Shown: in pieces, positions 1 through 7,125 of the stretch | How positions within the stretch are numbered: position 1 is the first letter of the stretch | Layout: each line of letters starts with the position of its first letter | NCBI GenBank assembly: GCA_937888615.1 | Contig: CALABZ010000423.1 | Span: 1 to 21,221 of the forward strand | Length of the DNA stretch: 21,221 nt | From: an uncultured Lentisphaeria bacterium | Lineage (GTDB): Bacteria > Verrucomicrobiota > Lentisphaeria > Victivallales > Victivallaceae | Direction of reading: 5' to 3' | Notes under the pieces: generated by a model | The model's input: the letters and a program-made list of their open reading frames with translations, nothing else | Told to the model about the DNA's origin: nothing | The model's database searches: none | Made by a program: the position numbers and the translations under genes

Positions 1-386
1 GAGGCCTCTGCACAGCTCCTTCATCCCTGAATCGCGACTTCTGACGGTCGCGTCTGAAACGACCGGTTATGCCGGATTACGGCTTGACTGCATGGAAAAC
101 GCTGTTATCTCCGGTTCACGACAACAAACCCATCGTTCCATAAAACTCTTGTTTTTGTGTTTAACCAAAAAAACAGGCTGGTTTTGAGGTTATTTATGGT
201 CCAAACCGGAGAAGAACCCCTCTGCTGATTCCCCCATTGCAATATCAAAACATCTCGATGAAAACGACCTTTTCCTGCCGGATTTCATTTGCAAAACTTT
301 CCAATTGTGTTATTTTGTAAACAGGGCGTTGGTGAGGGATGCTTACGCCAGGTCAGTATAACTCTTTAATCATGAGGTGTTACAAA
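1..386. other. Left-edge region without a supported gene
   Basis: No gene is supported here. On the plus strand one frame is open from the window edge (base 2) to a TGA at 185-187, about 61 codons. The translation is not recognisable and becomes lysine/phenylalanine-rich where the DNA turns AT-rich at about 140. It could be the tail of a gene outside the window, or chance. From about 125 onward the DNA is AT-rich and looks like ordinary intergenic sequence leading to the DUF4139 gene. Confidence 0.4.
289..316 (+). promoter_or_regulatory. Possible promoter of the DUF4139 gene
   Basis: TTGCAA (289-294), a 16-base spacer, then TATTTT (311-316), about 70 bases before the chosen start codon. The same TTGCAA -35 hexamer occurs in the much stronger promoter at 15890-15918. 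The -10 is only a moderate match, so this is tentative. Confidence 0.35.
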
Positions 387-1898
387 ATGACTGCCAAGCG
401 GAGAATTACGTGGTTTTCCTGTTCGTTTCTTCTGTTTATGCTTGCCGGGAGTGCTGTGGCGGAGGAACCGTCACTGACGCTGTACAATCAGCAGTTCGCC
501 GTGGTCCGGGAGCAAATCAAACTGCCGGTGGCGAAGGGGATTACCTCGTTGGTGTTTGATGGCATTACGGCACATCTCGAACCGGAATCGGTATTGTTGC
601 GCGAGCCGACCGGTACGCTACGGGTACTGGAACAGAATTACCGCAATGATCCGGCCTCGGAAGCTTTGTTGCTCCAGCATTTCGAGGGACGGGTAATTGA
701 ATTTGAAGTCACCGCCCCCACTGGTGAGAAGAGCATTGTTCAGGGTAAGATCATTCGCGCACCCTATTTATCAAACGCCAAGGCCAGGCTCCTCTATGGC
801 CCCCAATATCAGTATATGCAGTACCAGGGACGCGCCAACAACAACAGCCCCATTATTGAAGTGGACGGCAAGTTGCGTTTTTCCCTGCCGGGACAGCCGG
901 TCTTTCCGGCGTTGAGCGATGAGTCTATTCTGAAGCCGCAACTGCATTGGAAACTGGTAAGCGACCGGAAAATCGAAACGCCGTTGGAGTTGAGTTATAT
1001 CAGCGGCGGTTTCAACTGGTCGGCGGATTATAATCTGGTACTGCCGGAGAAAGGCAATATCCTGACGTTGACCGGCTGGGTGACGATGGATAACCAGAGC
1101 GGGCGCAGTTTCAAAGACGCCGTCATCAAACTGATGGCGGGCGATGTCAAGAAAATTCAAGATCAGGGGATCAACATCCCGAGAATCTCATATGCCCCAG
1201 CGATGCTTGGCGGTAGTTCCCTGGCTCCAGTGACGGAAAAAACATTTGACGAATATCATCTTTACTCCCTGCCGCGCAAAACCGATTTGCTTGACGGCGA
1301 AACCAAACAGGTGGAATTCATTAATGCCGACGGTGTCAAAAGCAGCCTGGTGTATATTTACAACGGCGCGAAAATAAATTGGAACCGTTATCGGGGCTGG
1401 TCCTTGGACAGTATTCGCGACAATCAATCATTCGGTATACAGGCGAATAAGAAAGTATGGGTGTACCGTGAGTTCGAAAACACCAAAGAAAACAATCTCG
1501 GTATTCCGTTGCCGAAAGGACGCATCCGGTTCTATCGGCAGGACAGCGATAAACAGTTGGAATTTATCGGCGAAAACGAGATAGACCACTCTCCCGCGCG
1601 GGAGAAAGTGAAAGTCTATACCGGCGATGCGTTCGACCTGGTCGGCGACCGGCAACGGACGGATTATAAGCAGGAAAATCACACCTTGACGGAAAGCTTC
1701 AAAATCACCGTCCGCAACCGGAAAAAGGAAGCGGTCGAAATCCGCGTGGTCGAAACGCTCTACCGCTGGCCGTCCTGGGAAATCCTGGCACAAAAATTCC
1801 CCAGCCGGAAAGTGGACTCAAACACGATCGAATGGCTGGTGAAACTCGAACCGGACGCGGAAGAAGTCATCACGTACACGGTTCGCTACTCCTGGTGA
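387..1898 (+). CDS. Secreted DUF4139 domain protein
   Basis: A 503-residue exported protein. From the ATG at 387 it begins with a basic start (MTAKRR), a hydrophobic stretch and an Ala-x-Ala-type site (GSAVAEE), a classical signal peptide. The body is rich in beta-strand pattern, and its C-terminal two thirds resemble the DUF4139 domain, ending in the typical alternating strand (VITYTVRYSW). DUF4139 occurs in MuiA-like proteins, but the coiled-coil N-terminal partner domain of MuiA is absent here; no enzymatic role is established. Start choice: a GAGG motif (374-377) lies 9 bases before 387, and this start places the signal peptide at the N terminus. The in-frame ATGs at 339 and 372 would add a poor leader. 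The gene is a single transcription unit, convergent with the oxidoreductase-like gene 16 bases downstream. Family call good, function unknown. Confidence 0.8.
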   Translation: MTAKRRITWFSCSFLLFMLAGSAVAEEPSLTLYNQQFAVVREQIKLPVAKGITSLVFDGITAHLEPESVLLREPTGTLRVLEQNYRNDPASEALLLQHFEGRVIEFEVTAPTGEKSIVQGKIIRAPYLSNAKARLLYGPQYQYMQYQGRANNNSPIIEVDGKLRFSLPGQPVFPALSDESILKPQLHWKLVSDRKIETPLELSYISGGFNWSADYNLVLPEKGNILTLTGWVTMDNQSGRSFKDAVIKLMAGDVKKIQDQGINIPRISYAPAMLGGSSLAPVTEKTFDEYHLYSLPRKTDLLDGETKQVEFINADGVKSSLVYIYNGAKINWNRYRGWSLDSIRDNQSFGIQANKKVWVYREFENTKENNLGIPLPKGRIRFYRQDSDKQLEFIGENEIDHSPAREKVKVYTGDAFDLVGDRQRTDYKQENHTLTESFKITVRNRKKEAVEIRVVETLYRWPSWEILAQKFPSRKVDSNTIEWLVKLEPDAEEVITYTVRYSW

Positions 1899-1909
1899 TG
1901 CCGGAGCCG

Positions 1910-1927
1910 GCCGGTCAAAAGACCGGC
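1910..1927. terminator. Hairpin between convergent genes
   Basis: GCCGGTC (1910-1916), loop AAAA, GACCGGC (1921-1927): a perfect 7-bp G+C-rich stem. On the plus strand it is followed by only a weak T-run (ACTTT). It lies 12 bases after the DUF4139 stop, and the stop codon of the opposing gene (1915-1917) is inside the stem. A shared bidirectional terminator is the natural reading, but the short T-run keeps confidence moderate. Confidence 0.45.
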
Positions 1928-3180
1928 ACTTTCACAATTTCGCCGTCGCGCTGAGCCGAACGGTGGGCGGCTACGCCCATCGCCATGTAATGTGCGGCGT
2001 CCTCGACGGTAACGAGCGGTTTGCGGTTTTCCGCCACGGCGGAGACGAATTCATGGACCAGGTACGGGTGTGAACCGCCATGGCCGCTCGGCTGGAAATC
2101 GCTGTTCGGATCGGCATTGGGGTTCATGGCGTATTTGAAGGCTTCCTGTACTTCACGGGGGAGGGGGTCGCGCATTTCCCCGGAAGTCATTTCGATGAAT
2201 TTCGAACCGGGTTCGGACGGTTCCGGCGCGGTCGCCATGATCGGTTTGGCGGTGCCGGGGGCGGTGCGCCCGTTTTCCACCCAGACATTGCGCGAGAAAC
2301 TGCCCTGTTTTCCGAAGATGCGGAACGTTTCCGATTCACAGCGGTCGATATCGGTCGAACCGATTTCACGGAATTCGCAGATACGCAGCGAAACGCCATT
2401 GTCCAGTTGGTAAAGGGCCGTCACGTTGGAAAAATCGTTCTTGGCAAAAAACGGGTCGCTGTTGGTGTTCGGCGTCCCGTATGCGCTGACCTTCAGCGCC
2501 CTTGCTTTCATGACATGGAGCGGGCCGGAAATCGAATGGGTGGGGTAGCTCATCGGGCTGTCTTTTGCGCCCCGCGCGGCGTAGCGGTCCACCAGTGCCT
2601 GATACTGACTGCCGACCACTCCGGTGGTCCGTGTCCGAAGGACTTCCCGCAGGTTGCTGATACCGTTGATGCCGCCGTCCACGTCGTGGATATATTCCCC
2701 TTCGGCATAGACGAAATCGCCGAACTTACCGGCTTCGGCCATGCGGCGGCAGAACATCGTCTGCGGCCGGAAAATCGTGGTTTCGCCCAGCATATATTCC
2801 CGTCCGCTCCGTTTGACCGCCTCGACCAGTTTACCGCTCCAGTCCAGGATTTCTTCGTCGTCCGGCAGGGAAATTACCGGCACGGCGCTGTAGACATGCT
2901 TGCCGGACTCCAGCGCCTGAATGCATTGCGGCGCGTGCAGCCACGGTTGGGTGATGATGACCAGAGCGTCCAGGTCGGCGCGGCAGATTTCATCGAGACT
3001 GGTGTAGCAATCGTGTTCGCTGACCTTGTCGGCCATGAACGGATCATTGAGGAACTGCTTTACTTTATCGCTTTCGCAGTCGCATAATGCGATTCGGTCC
3101 ACCAGCGGGTGCGCCTTGAATAATTTGGTAAATGCCGACCCGAAGCGTCCCAAGCCGACCAGACCCAGTTTGATACCCAT
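1915..3180 (-). CDS. Gfo/Idh/MocA family protein
   Basis: About 421 residues, the usual size of this family. The N terminus has a Rossmann dinucleotide-binding motif (GLVGLGRFG, residues 7-15 counted from the first Met), so it should bind NAD(P)(H). The second domain is the alpha/beta C-terminal fold and contains a GSHPYLVHEF segment, common in uncharacterised PVC sugar-dehydrogenase-like members. Where most family members have the Glu-Lys-Pro motif with a functionally important lysine, this protein has SAVP (residues 99-102), so classical dehydrogenase chemistry is uncertain. There is no signal peptide. Start: ATG codons at 3183 and 3180 are both possible; CAGGAG lies 7 bases before 3180, which I prefer. 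It is divergent from the AraC-type gene, which may regulate it. The substrate is unknown, probably a sugar or sugar derivative. Confidence 0.85.
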   Translation of the reverse strand: MGIKLGLVGLGRFGSAFTKLFKAHPLVDRIALCDCESDKVKQFLNDPFMADKVSEHDCYTSLDEICRADLDALVIITQPWLHAPQCIQALESGKHVYSAVPVISLPDDEEILDWSGKLVEAVKRSGREYMLGETTIFRPQTMFCRRMAEAGKFGDFVYAEGEYIHDVDGGINGISNLREVLRTRTTGVVGSQYQALVDRYAARGAKDSPMSYPTHSISGPLHVMKARALKVSAYGTPNTNSDPFFAKNDFSNVTALYQLDNGVSLRICEFREIGSTDIDRCESETFRIFGKQGSFSRNVWVENGRTAPGTAKPIMATAPEPSEPGSKFIEMTSGEMRDPLPREVQEAFKYAMNPNADPNSDFQPSGHGGSHPYLVHEFVSAVAENRKPLVTVEDAAHYMAMGVAAHRSAQRDGEIVKVPVF

Positions 3181-3231
3181 CATTGTTCTCCTGAAATTGT
3201 TGTTTAAGACTTTGCGTTTTCCTTTTATTTT

Positions 3232-3259
3232 ATTATAATACCTAAATTATAAATTTGAA
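3232..3259 (-). promoter_or_regulatory. Promoter of the Gfo/Idh gene
   Basis: Reading the minus strand: TTCAAA (3259-3254), 16 bases, then a perfect TATAAT (3237-3232), about 50 bases before the start codon. The -35 hexamer is shared with the opposite-facing promoter of the AraC-type gene. Confidence 0.55.
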
Positions 3260-3284
3260 CTGATTAAAAGTGGCAATATATTAT
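3255..3284 (+). promoter_or_regulatory. Promoter of the AraC-type gene
   Basis: TTGAAC (3255-3260) followed after 18 bases by TATTAT (3279-3284); a 16-base spacing to TATATT (3277-3282) is an alternative. It is about 35 bases upstream of the chosen start. The -35 overlaps that of the divergent promoter on the other strand. Confidence 0.45.
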
Positions 3285-3320
3285 ACATGGAAGACAATTA
3301 TTATAAAAAAGAGATATTTT

Positions 3321-4157
3321 ATGGGCGAAGTCAGAATTTTCCGGGCGAACGTCTATCGGTACCGCCAGAGTTTCGTTCAAGTCGTGGCTCGACCTCATCT
3401 GGGTTTGTATATTTCCGGCATTGAGCATACGCGGATCTGGCTGCCGGACGGCAAACTGCTGTTCGACCGCGATGGCGACATGGGCCCCTCGCTTTATTTG
3501 CGTCTGCCGGGCATGAAATCGGATTTCCGTTTCAACGATAAACGCGAAAACTGGGTCATTCAGATGGATATGCCGGAGCTCGCCTATGACCCCGAAACAC
3601 ACCTGCCGGTATGGGAACGGAACGGTTATCGTTTTCCGTTGCCGTTCGACCTTGCGGTTTCCGGGGAGGAATTGCCTGCGCTTCGACACCAGTTTGCCCG
3701 GATTCATCGGCTGCTGGATTCGAACCTGCCGCGGAATATCGCGGCCGCGGAGATTGAAACCGTCGCCGTTATGTCGCGCTTTCTGGCGGATGTCCCGTCC
3801 GCGACTCCCGAGAGCGTGGTGGAGAAGTACAGGCGGCTCATCGACGAGGACCGGAATTTCGAGCATTCGCTTGGAGAGCTGGCGCGCCGGTCGGGTTACA
3901 GTCAGGCCCACCTGAGGCGGCAATTCCGCAAACATTACCTGATTGATCCCGCCGAATACCGGACCGGACGCCGTCTATGCCGGATCATGGAGCTGATTTC
4001 GCATACCGCCCACACTCCGAAGGAAATCGCGGACATGACCGGCATGAAGAACGTAACCCACCTTTATTCACTGCTGAAAAAGCATTACCAGGCTACGCCG
4101 GGGCAGTTGCTCCGCCAGTACCGTGGACCCATCGCTCCTCAGAAACACATGGAATAA
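3321..4157 (+). CDS. AraC family transcriptional regulator
   Basis: A 278-residue regulator. Residues ~1-140 form a beta-rich N-terminal sensor-like half. The C terminus (~183-266) is an AraC/XylS double helix-turn-helix: first helix pair around SLGELARRSGYSQAHLRRQF, second around PKEIADMTGMKNVTHLYSLL, ending in the usual ATPGQLLRQYR. In the second motif the family's typical GF..xS.F is altered to GMKNVTHLY. Start: a GTG-initiated reading frame extends back to 3270, but that stretch is AT-rich promoter DNA. ATG at 3321 has AAGAGA about 7 bases upstream and is preferred. It is divergent from the Gfo/Idh gene, the usual arrangement for a local sugar-responsive activator. Its 3' end overlaps the convergent DUF4159 gene by 19 bases. 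Ligand unknown. Confidence 0.85.
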   Translation: MGEVRIFRANVYRYRQSFVQVVARPHLGLYISGIEHTRIWLPDGKLLFDRDGDMGPSLYLRLPGMKSDFRFNDKRENWVIQMDMPELAYDPETHLPVWERNGYRFPLPFDLAVSGEELPALRHQFARIHRLLDSNLPRNIAAAEIETVAVMSRFLADVPSATPESVVEKYRRLIDEDRNFEHSLGELARRSGYSQAHLRRQFRKHYLIDPAEYRTGRRLCRIMELISHTAHTPKEIADMTGMKNVTHLYSLLKKHYQATPGQLLRQYRGPIAPQKHME

Positions 4158-4846
4158 ACATAAATGTTGACGCCCATGCGGTGCGCTTCACGGGTTTTTC
4201 GGGCTCCGAACCAGCTTTCCGTGACCCAACCGCAATGAATGTCGCTGGAAGTGACGATGCCGATCAGTCGTCCCTTCAGCGTAACCAGTGAAATTCCGTT
4301 GTTCTTCCCCTGACAATGCGGAAAAAAGTTGATCTTGAAATAGCAATTGAACAACGGATGATCCATGCCGACGCGCTGAATCTGTACCTCCGGGAAGAAC
4401 TCCCGGAACAGGACCAGAAAACTCTGATAGAGCATATCCTGATACGGATCGTATTTCTGCCAGACGCAGTCGTCCACGAAGATGAAACCGCCGCGCAACA
4501 GGTATTCTTTCAGATTGCGCCGTCCTTTGGCCGACATGTTCTGCGTCCGCTGTCCGTGGACGAAGATAAACGGAAACGCGCACATTTTTTCAAGGTCTTC
4601 CACATCGACGACGTTCCAGTCTTCCTTCAGGTTGACCGTGGTGTTCCTGCGGATATAATCAATCATCCGCATGTCCCCGGACGGGTGGGCGTGCCAATCC
4701 CAGTCGGATTCGTAGCGCGAACTCCCCTTGACCGGGTATTTCAGGCGGGCCCACGAAATCCGGCTGCCTCGGTCGGCCTCGAAATCACCCGCTGTGGCCG
4801 GCAAAACCGACAGCACGAGAAACAACAGCAGAAAAAATCGGCTCAT
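4139..4846 (-). CDS. DUF4159 domain protein, exported
   Basis: A 235-residue protein, last gene of the MoxR operon. It starts with a clear signal peptide (MSRFFLLLFLVLSVLPATAG) and is predicted to work outside the cytoplasmic membrane. The mature part resembles DUF4159, a class I glutamine-amidotransferase-like fold: a strand/turn at GGFIFVDD (119-126) and a DHPLF segment (162-166). The nucleophile-elbow cysteine of true amidotransferases is not evident, so a binding or structural role is more likely than catalysis. Start: the frame is open back to 4942, inside the previous gene. ATG 4846 is preceded by AGGAGA (4859-4854) with a 7-base spacing, and only this start exposes the signal peptide. 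The ribosome site overlaps the upstream stop codon, implying coupling. DUF4159 genes accompany MoxR/DUF58/VWA operons in related phyla. Confidence 0.8.
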   Translation of the reverse strand: MSRFFLLLFLVLSVLPATAGDFEADRGSRISWARLKYPVKGSSRYESDWDWHAHPSGDMRMIDYIRRNTTVNLKEDWNVVDVEDLEKMCAFPFIFVHGQRTQNMSAKGRRNLKEYLLRGGFIFVDDCVWQKYDPYQDMLYQSFLVLFREFFPEVQIQRVGMDHPLFNCYFKINFFPHCQGKNNGISLVTLKGRLIGIVTSSDIHCGWVTESWFGARKTREAHRMGVNIYVYSMCF

Positions 4847-4853
4847 CGCATAA

Positions 4854-4859
4854 TCTCCT
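4854..4859 (-). promoter_or_regulatory. Ribosome binding site fixing the DUF4159 start
   Basis: AGGAGA on the minus strand, 7 bases before ATG 4846 and overlapping the TAG stop (4858-4860) of the upstream gene. It decides for the shorter, signal-peptide-bearing protein. Confidence 0.75.
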
Positions 4860-7125
4860 AAATTAATTTCCAGACCCTGCGGAGGATCAGTTCCAACAGA
4901 TACACCGCGGCCAGCAGGAGGAACAATAGCGGCGTATGCCACAACGGGCGCGAAGAATGTTCCTTCAGCTCAATGTCGGCACGGTTGAAATGATCCGCCA
5001 GCACCAGTTCATCGTCCCTGACAATTTTCACCTGCGGGAGTGCCGCGAATTTCTCAAGCGCCGCCAGATCCGGCTCCAGAATCCGGCTTTCGAGTTCGCC
5101 GGAATCCTTGGCCAGTGTGGAGAAGGTGAGTTCCGCCGCAGGCTTTTTATCATAAATGGCGCGGACGGTGTACTCGACGTCGTTTTTGATTGGGAACGAA
5201 CAGCGAATCCGGTTTCCTTCGAACGTGACGGGCAATTCCTTTTCCGCTCCGCCCGCTTCTTCGAGACGGCAAGTCAGGAGCGAGGGGTCGGTGATGAACG
5301 GTCCCGGTTCGAGATATAATGTCATGACTCCGTTTCCTGCGGCGAAATTGGGAACGATCCAGCGGGTCTGACGATTGCGTCCGGCGCCGAGGTACGAGAG
5401 CGTGTTTTTCCAGAAGATTTCGTAGGAATGATCGTTGGCTGGGAGGTTCAGCCGCCAGCGCCAGAGCGGATCGGCCGCCAGCACCATACTGCGCCCGCTG
5501 CCGAAATTCTGATATGCCAGCAGGGGATTCTGTTTGCCGTTCAGTGTATGGTATGCCAGCAGATTTGCTCCCGGTTTCAGCGACTCGACCAGAGCCTCGT
5601 CCTGGAATTCCGGCAGGACCGGAACCGTTTTTCCGTCGCTGCTTTTGTGATTGAATATCGGACTCTTGCGCCCGAGATCGGTGAGCTCAAACTTATAGAG
5701 CGGCGGCGGGCGGAACGCAAATTCTTTGCGGGAACGGACCGCGTTGTCGAAGCGGGTGGGGGAGACGCCGCGCGCGATTTCGCGGAGAATCCGGCTGGTT
5801 TCGGGGTCGCTCCGGGGATCGGCGGGGGCGTTGGCGTCGAATTTGACGGGAAGCAGTTTTTCCAAGGTACTTTGGGCGTATTCCCTGGCGGTGCCGGGGT
5901 TTCCGGTGACGAACAGCAGTCCGCCGCCGTTGCGGACGAACTCGTAAATATCCTTCTCGGCATTTTTAGGCAACTCGCCGCGCCTCATGTTCATGAGCAG
6001 GAGAACGTCGAATTTTTTCAAGTCGTCTGCGTTCGGAAACGGCGATCCGTAACGGGTGTGATCGGGAAAAACACCGTTGGCGAAGCGAACGTCGAGCTTG
6101 ACGGATTTGTCGTCGGCAAACGCATTGCGGATGAAGCGGGTTCCGAAGTCGAGCGCACCGTTGTACATCAACACATTGACGCTCTCTTGCGCCTCGGTTT
6201 TTTCAATGGTCCAGTTGACGGAATCCCGTACCCGGTCGGAGGCGGTAATCCGGGCGGTCATGCGGTCCGTACCGGCGAGCGCGGCGGGGTAACGGTATTT
6301 AAAGGTGCGCAATCCGGTGCCGGGCTGGATTTCGGCGCTGTAAACGACATTGCCGTCTTTCAGCAGTTCAAATTTCGGTTTGGTGTTCTGGACCATGTTG
6401 CTGCAGCGGACGAGGAATGTCAGGCCGTTTTCGGTGTGGGTGAAAACATGGGTGGGGGACTCTACCTTGCGGAAACGGATATCCGGGGGAGCCGCCAATT
6501 CATTGGTCATGGGTACAACGAGGTGCGGGATGCCGACGGCGTCGAGGGCGTTCAACGCGGTATCCTGCGTAGTCAGCGAGGTGTCGATGCCGTCGGTGAA
6601 ACAGACGACTCCGCCGTATTTCCCCGCCCCGAAACGGCCGCACCAGTCGGTGAGCGCATCATAAAAATTGGTCTGCCCGGCATTGGATTCCTGCGGCGGT
6701 TCATCGAACGCGGAGGTTTGGCGCAGGGCATTGCCGAACCGGTAGAATTCATAAGTCTGGTGCTTGGAATCCTTTTTCACGTGATCGTTCCAGTAGCCGA
6801 GGGCGTCGCGGAGGCGGCTCCGTTTCCACTGGTCGGGCTTGAGCATACTGCCCGATTCATCGAAAATCACCGCGATCTTCATATCCTCGTGGTCGGTGAA
6901 AGTCCGCTCGGTTTCGATGCGCGGGTTGACCAGGCATAACAGTATCAAGGCGCAGAAGACGATTCGCAAAGTCGCCAGGACGATCTTCTGATAAGGCCGG
7001 ATTTCCCGGGCCGTATAACGGTAGGACACGGCGACGAGGAGGACCAGCAGCAGCGCCGCCGCCGCCAGCCCCCACCAGCCGCCGGGGAAATTCCATTGAA
7101 ACTGTTCGGTAATCTGTTCCGTCAT
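4858..7125 (-). CDS. Membrane VWA and GATase-like protein
   Basis: About 755 residues. Order: two N-terminal membrane segments (~18-36 and 48-67); a von Willebrand A domain with intact metal site DESGS (90-94), a Thr at ~153 (GQTNF) and FTDG (177-180); beta-sandwich region; a glutamine-amidotransferase-like domain (~315-495) with FDVLLLMN and GGGLLFVTG (400-408) and a KSPIF motif (487-491); a further beta region; and one C-terminal membrane segment (~732-750) with a basic tail. This is the architecture of large VWA membrane proteins found beside MoxR. The VWA domain is expected to bind a protein partner via Mg2+; its side of the membrane is not determined here. Start: ATGs at 7128 and 7125 are adjacent; GGAGG lies 6 bases before 7125. 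The start overlaps the upstream stop (TGATG). No catalytic Cys is seen in the GATase-like part. Confidence 0.8.
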   Translation of the reverse strand: MTEQITEQFQWNFPGGWWGLAAAALLLVLLVAVSYRYTAREIRPYQKIVLATLRIVFCALILLCLVNPRIETERTFTDHEDMKIAVIFDESGSMLKPDQWKRSRLRDALGYWNDHVKKDSKHQTYEFYRFGNALRQTSAFDEPPQESNAGQTNFYDALTDWCGRFGAGKYGGVVCFTDGIDTSLTTQDTALNALDAVGIPHLVVPMTNELAAPPDIRFRKVESPTHVFTHTENGLTFLVRCSNMVQNTKPKFELLKDGNVVYSAEIQPGTGLRTFKYRYPAALAGTDRMTARITASDRVRDSVNWTIEKTEAQESVNVLMYNGALDFGTRFIRNAFADDKSVKLDVRFANGVFPDHTRYGSPFPNADDLKKFDVLLLMNMRRGELPKNAEKDIYEFVRNGGGLLFVTGNPGTAREYAQSTLEKLLPVKFDANAPADPRSDPETSRILREIARGVSPTRFDNAVRSRKEFAFRPPPLYKFELTDLGRKSPIFNHKSSDGKTVPVLPEFQDEALVESLKPGANLLAYHTLNGKQNPLLAYQNFGSGRSMVLAADPLWRWRLNLPANDHSYEIFWKNTLSYLGAGRNRQTRWIVPNFAAGNGVMTLYLEPGPFITDPSLLTCRLEEAGGAEKELPVTFEGNRIRCSFPIKNDVEYTVRAIYDKKPAAELTFSTLAKDSGELESRILEPDLAALEKFAALPQVKIVRDDELVLADHFNRADIELKEHSSRPLWHTPLLFLLLAAVYLLELILRRVWKLI

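Noticed and set aside
339..386. Longer starts for the DUF4139 protein (ATG 339 or 372)
   Set aside because: They would place about 16 or 5 extra residues before the signal peptide; ATG 387 has a properly spaced GAGG motif.
2080..3087. 335-codon open frame on the plus strand
   Set aside because: Antisense shadow of the Gfo/Idh gene, whose Rossmann motif and family length are clear; the translation resembles nothing.
3270..3320. GTG start of the AraC-type protein
   Set aside because: The added residues come from AT-rich promoter DNA and include the -10 region; ATG 3321 has its own ribosome site.
5428..6939. 503-codon open frame on the plus strand
   Set aside because: Lies wholly antisense to the VWA/GATase-like gene, has no domain resemblance, and arises from the high G+C third positions of the real gene.
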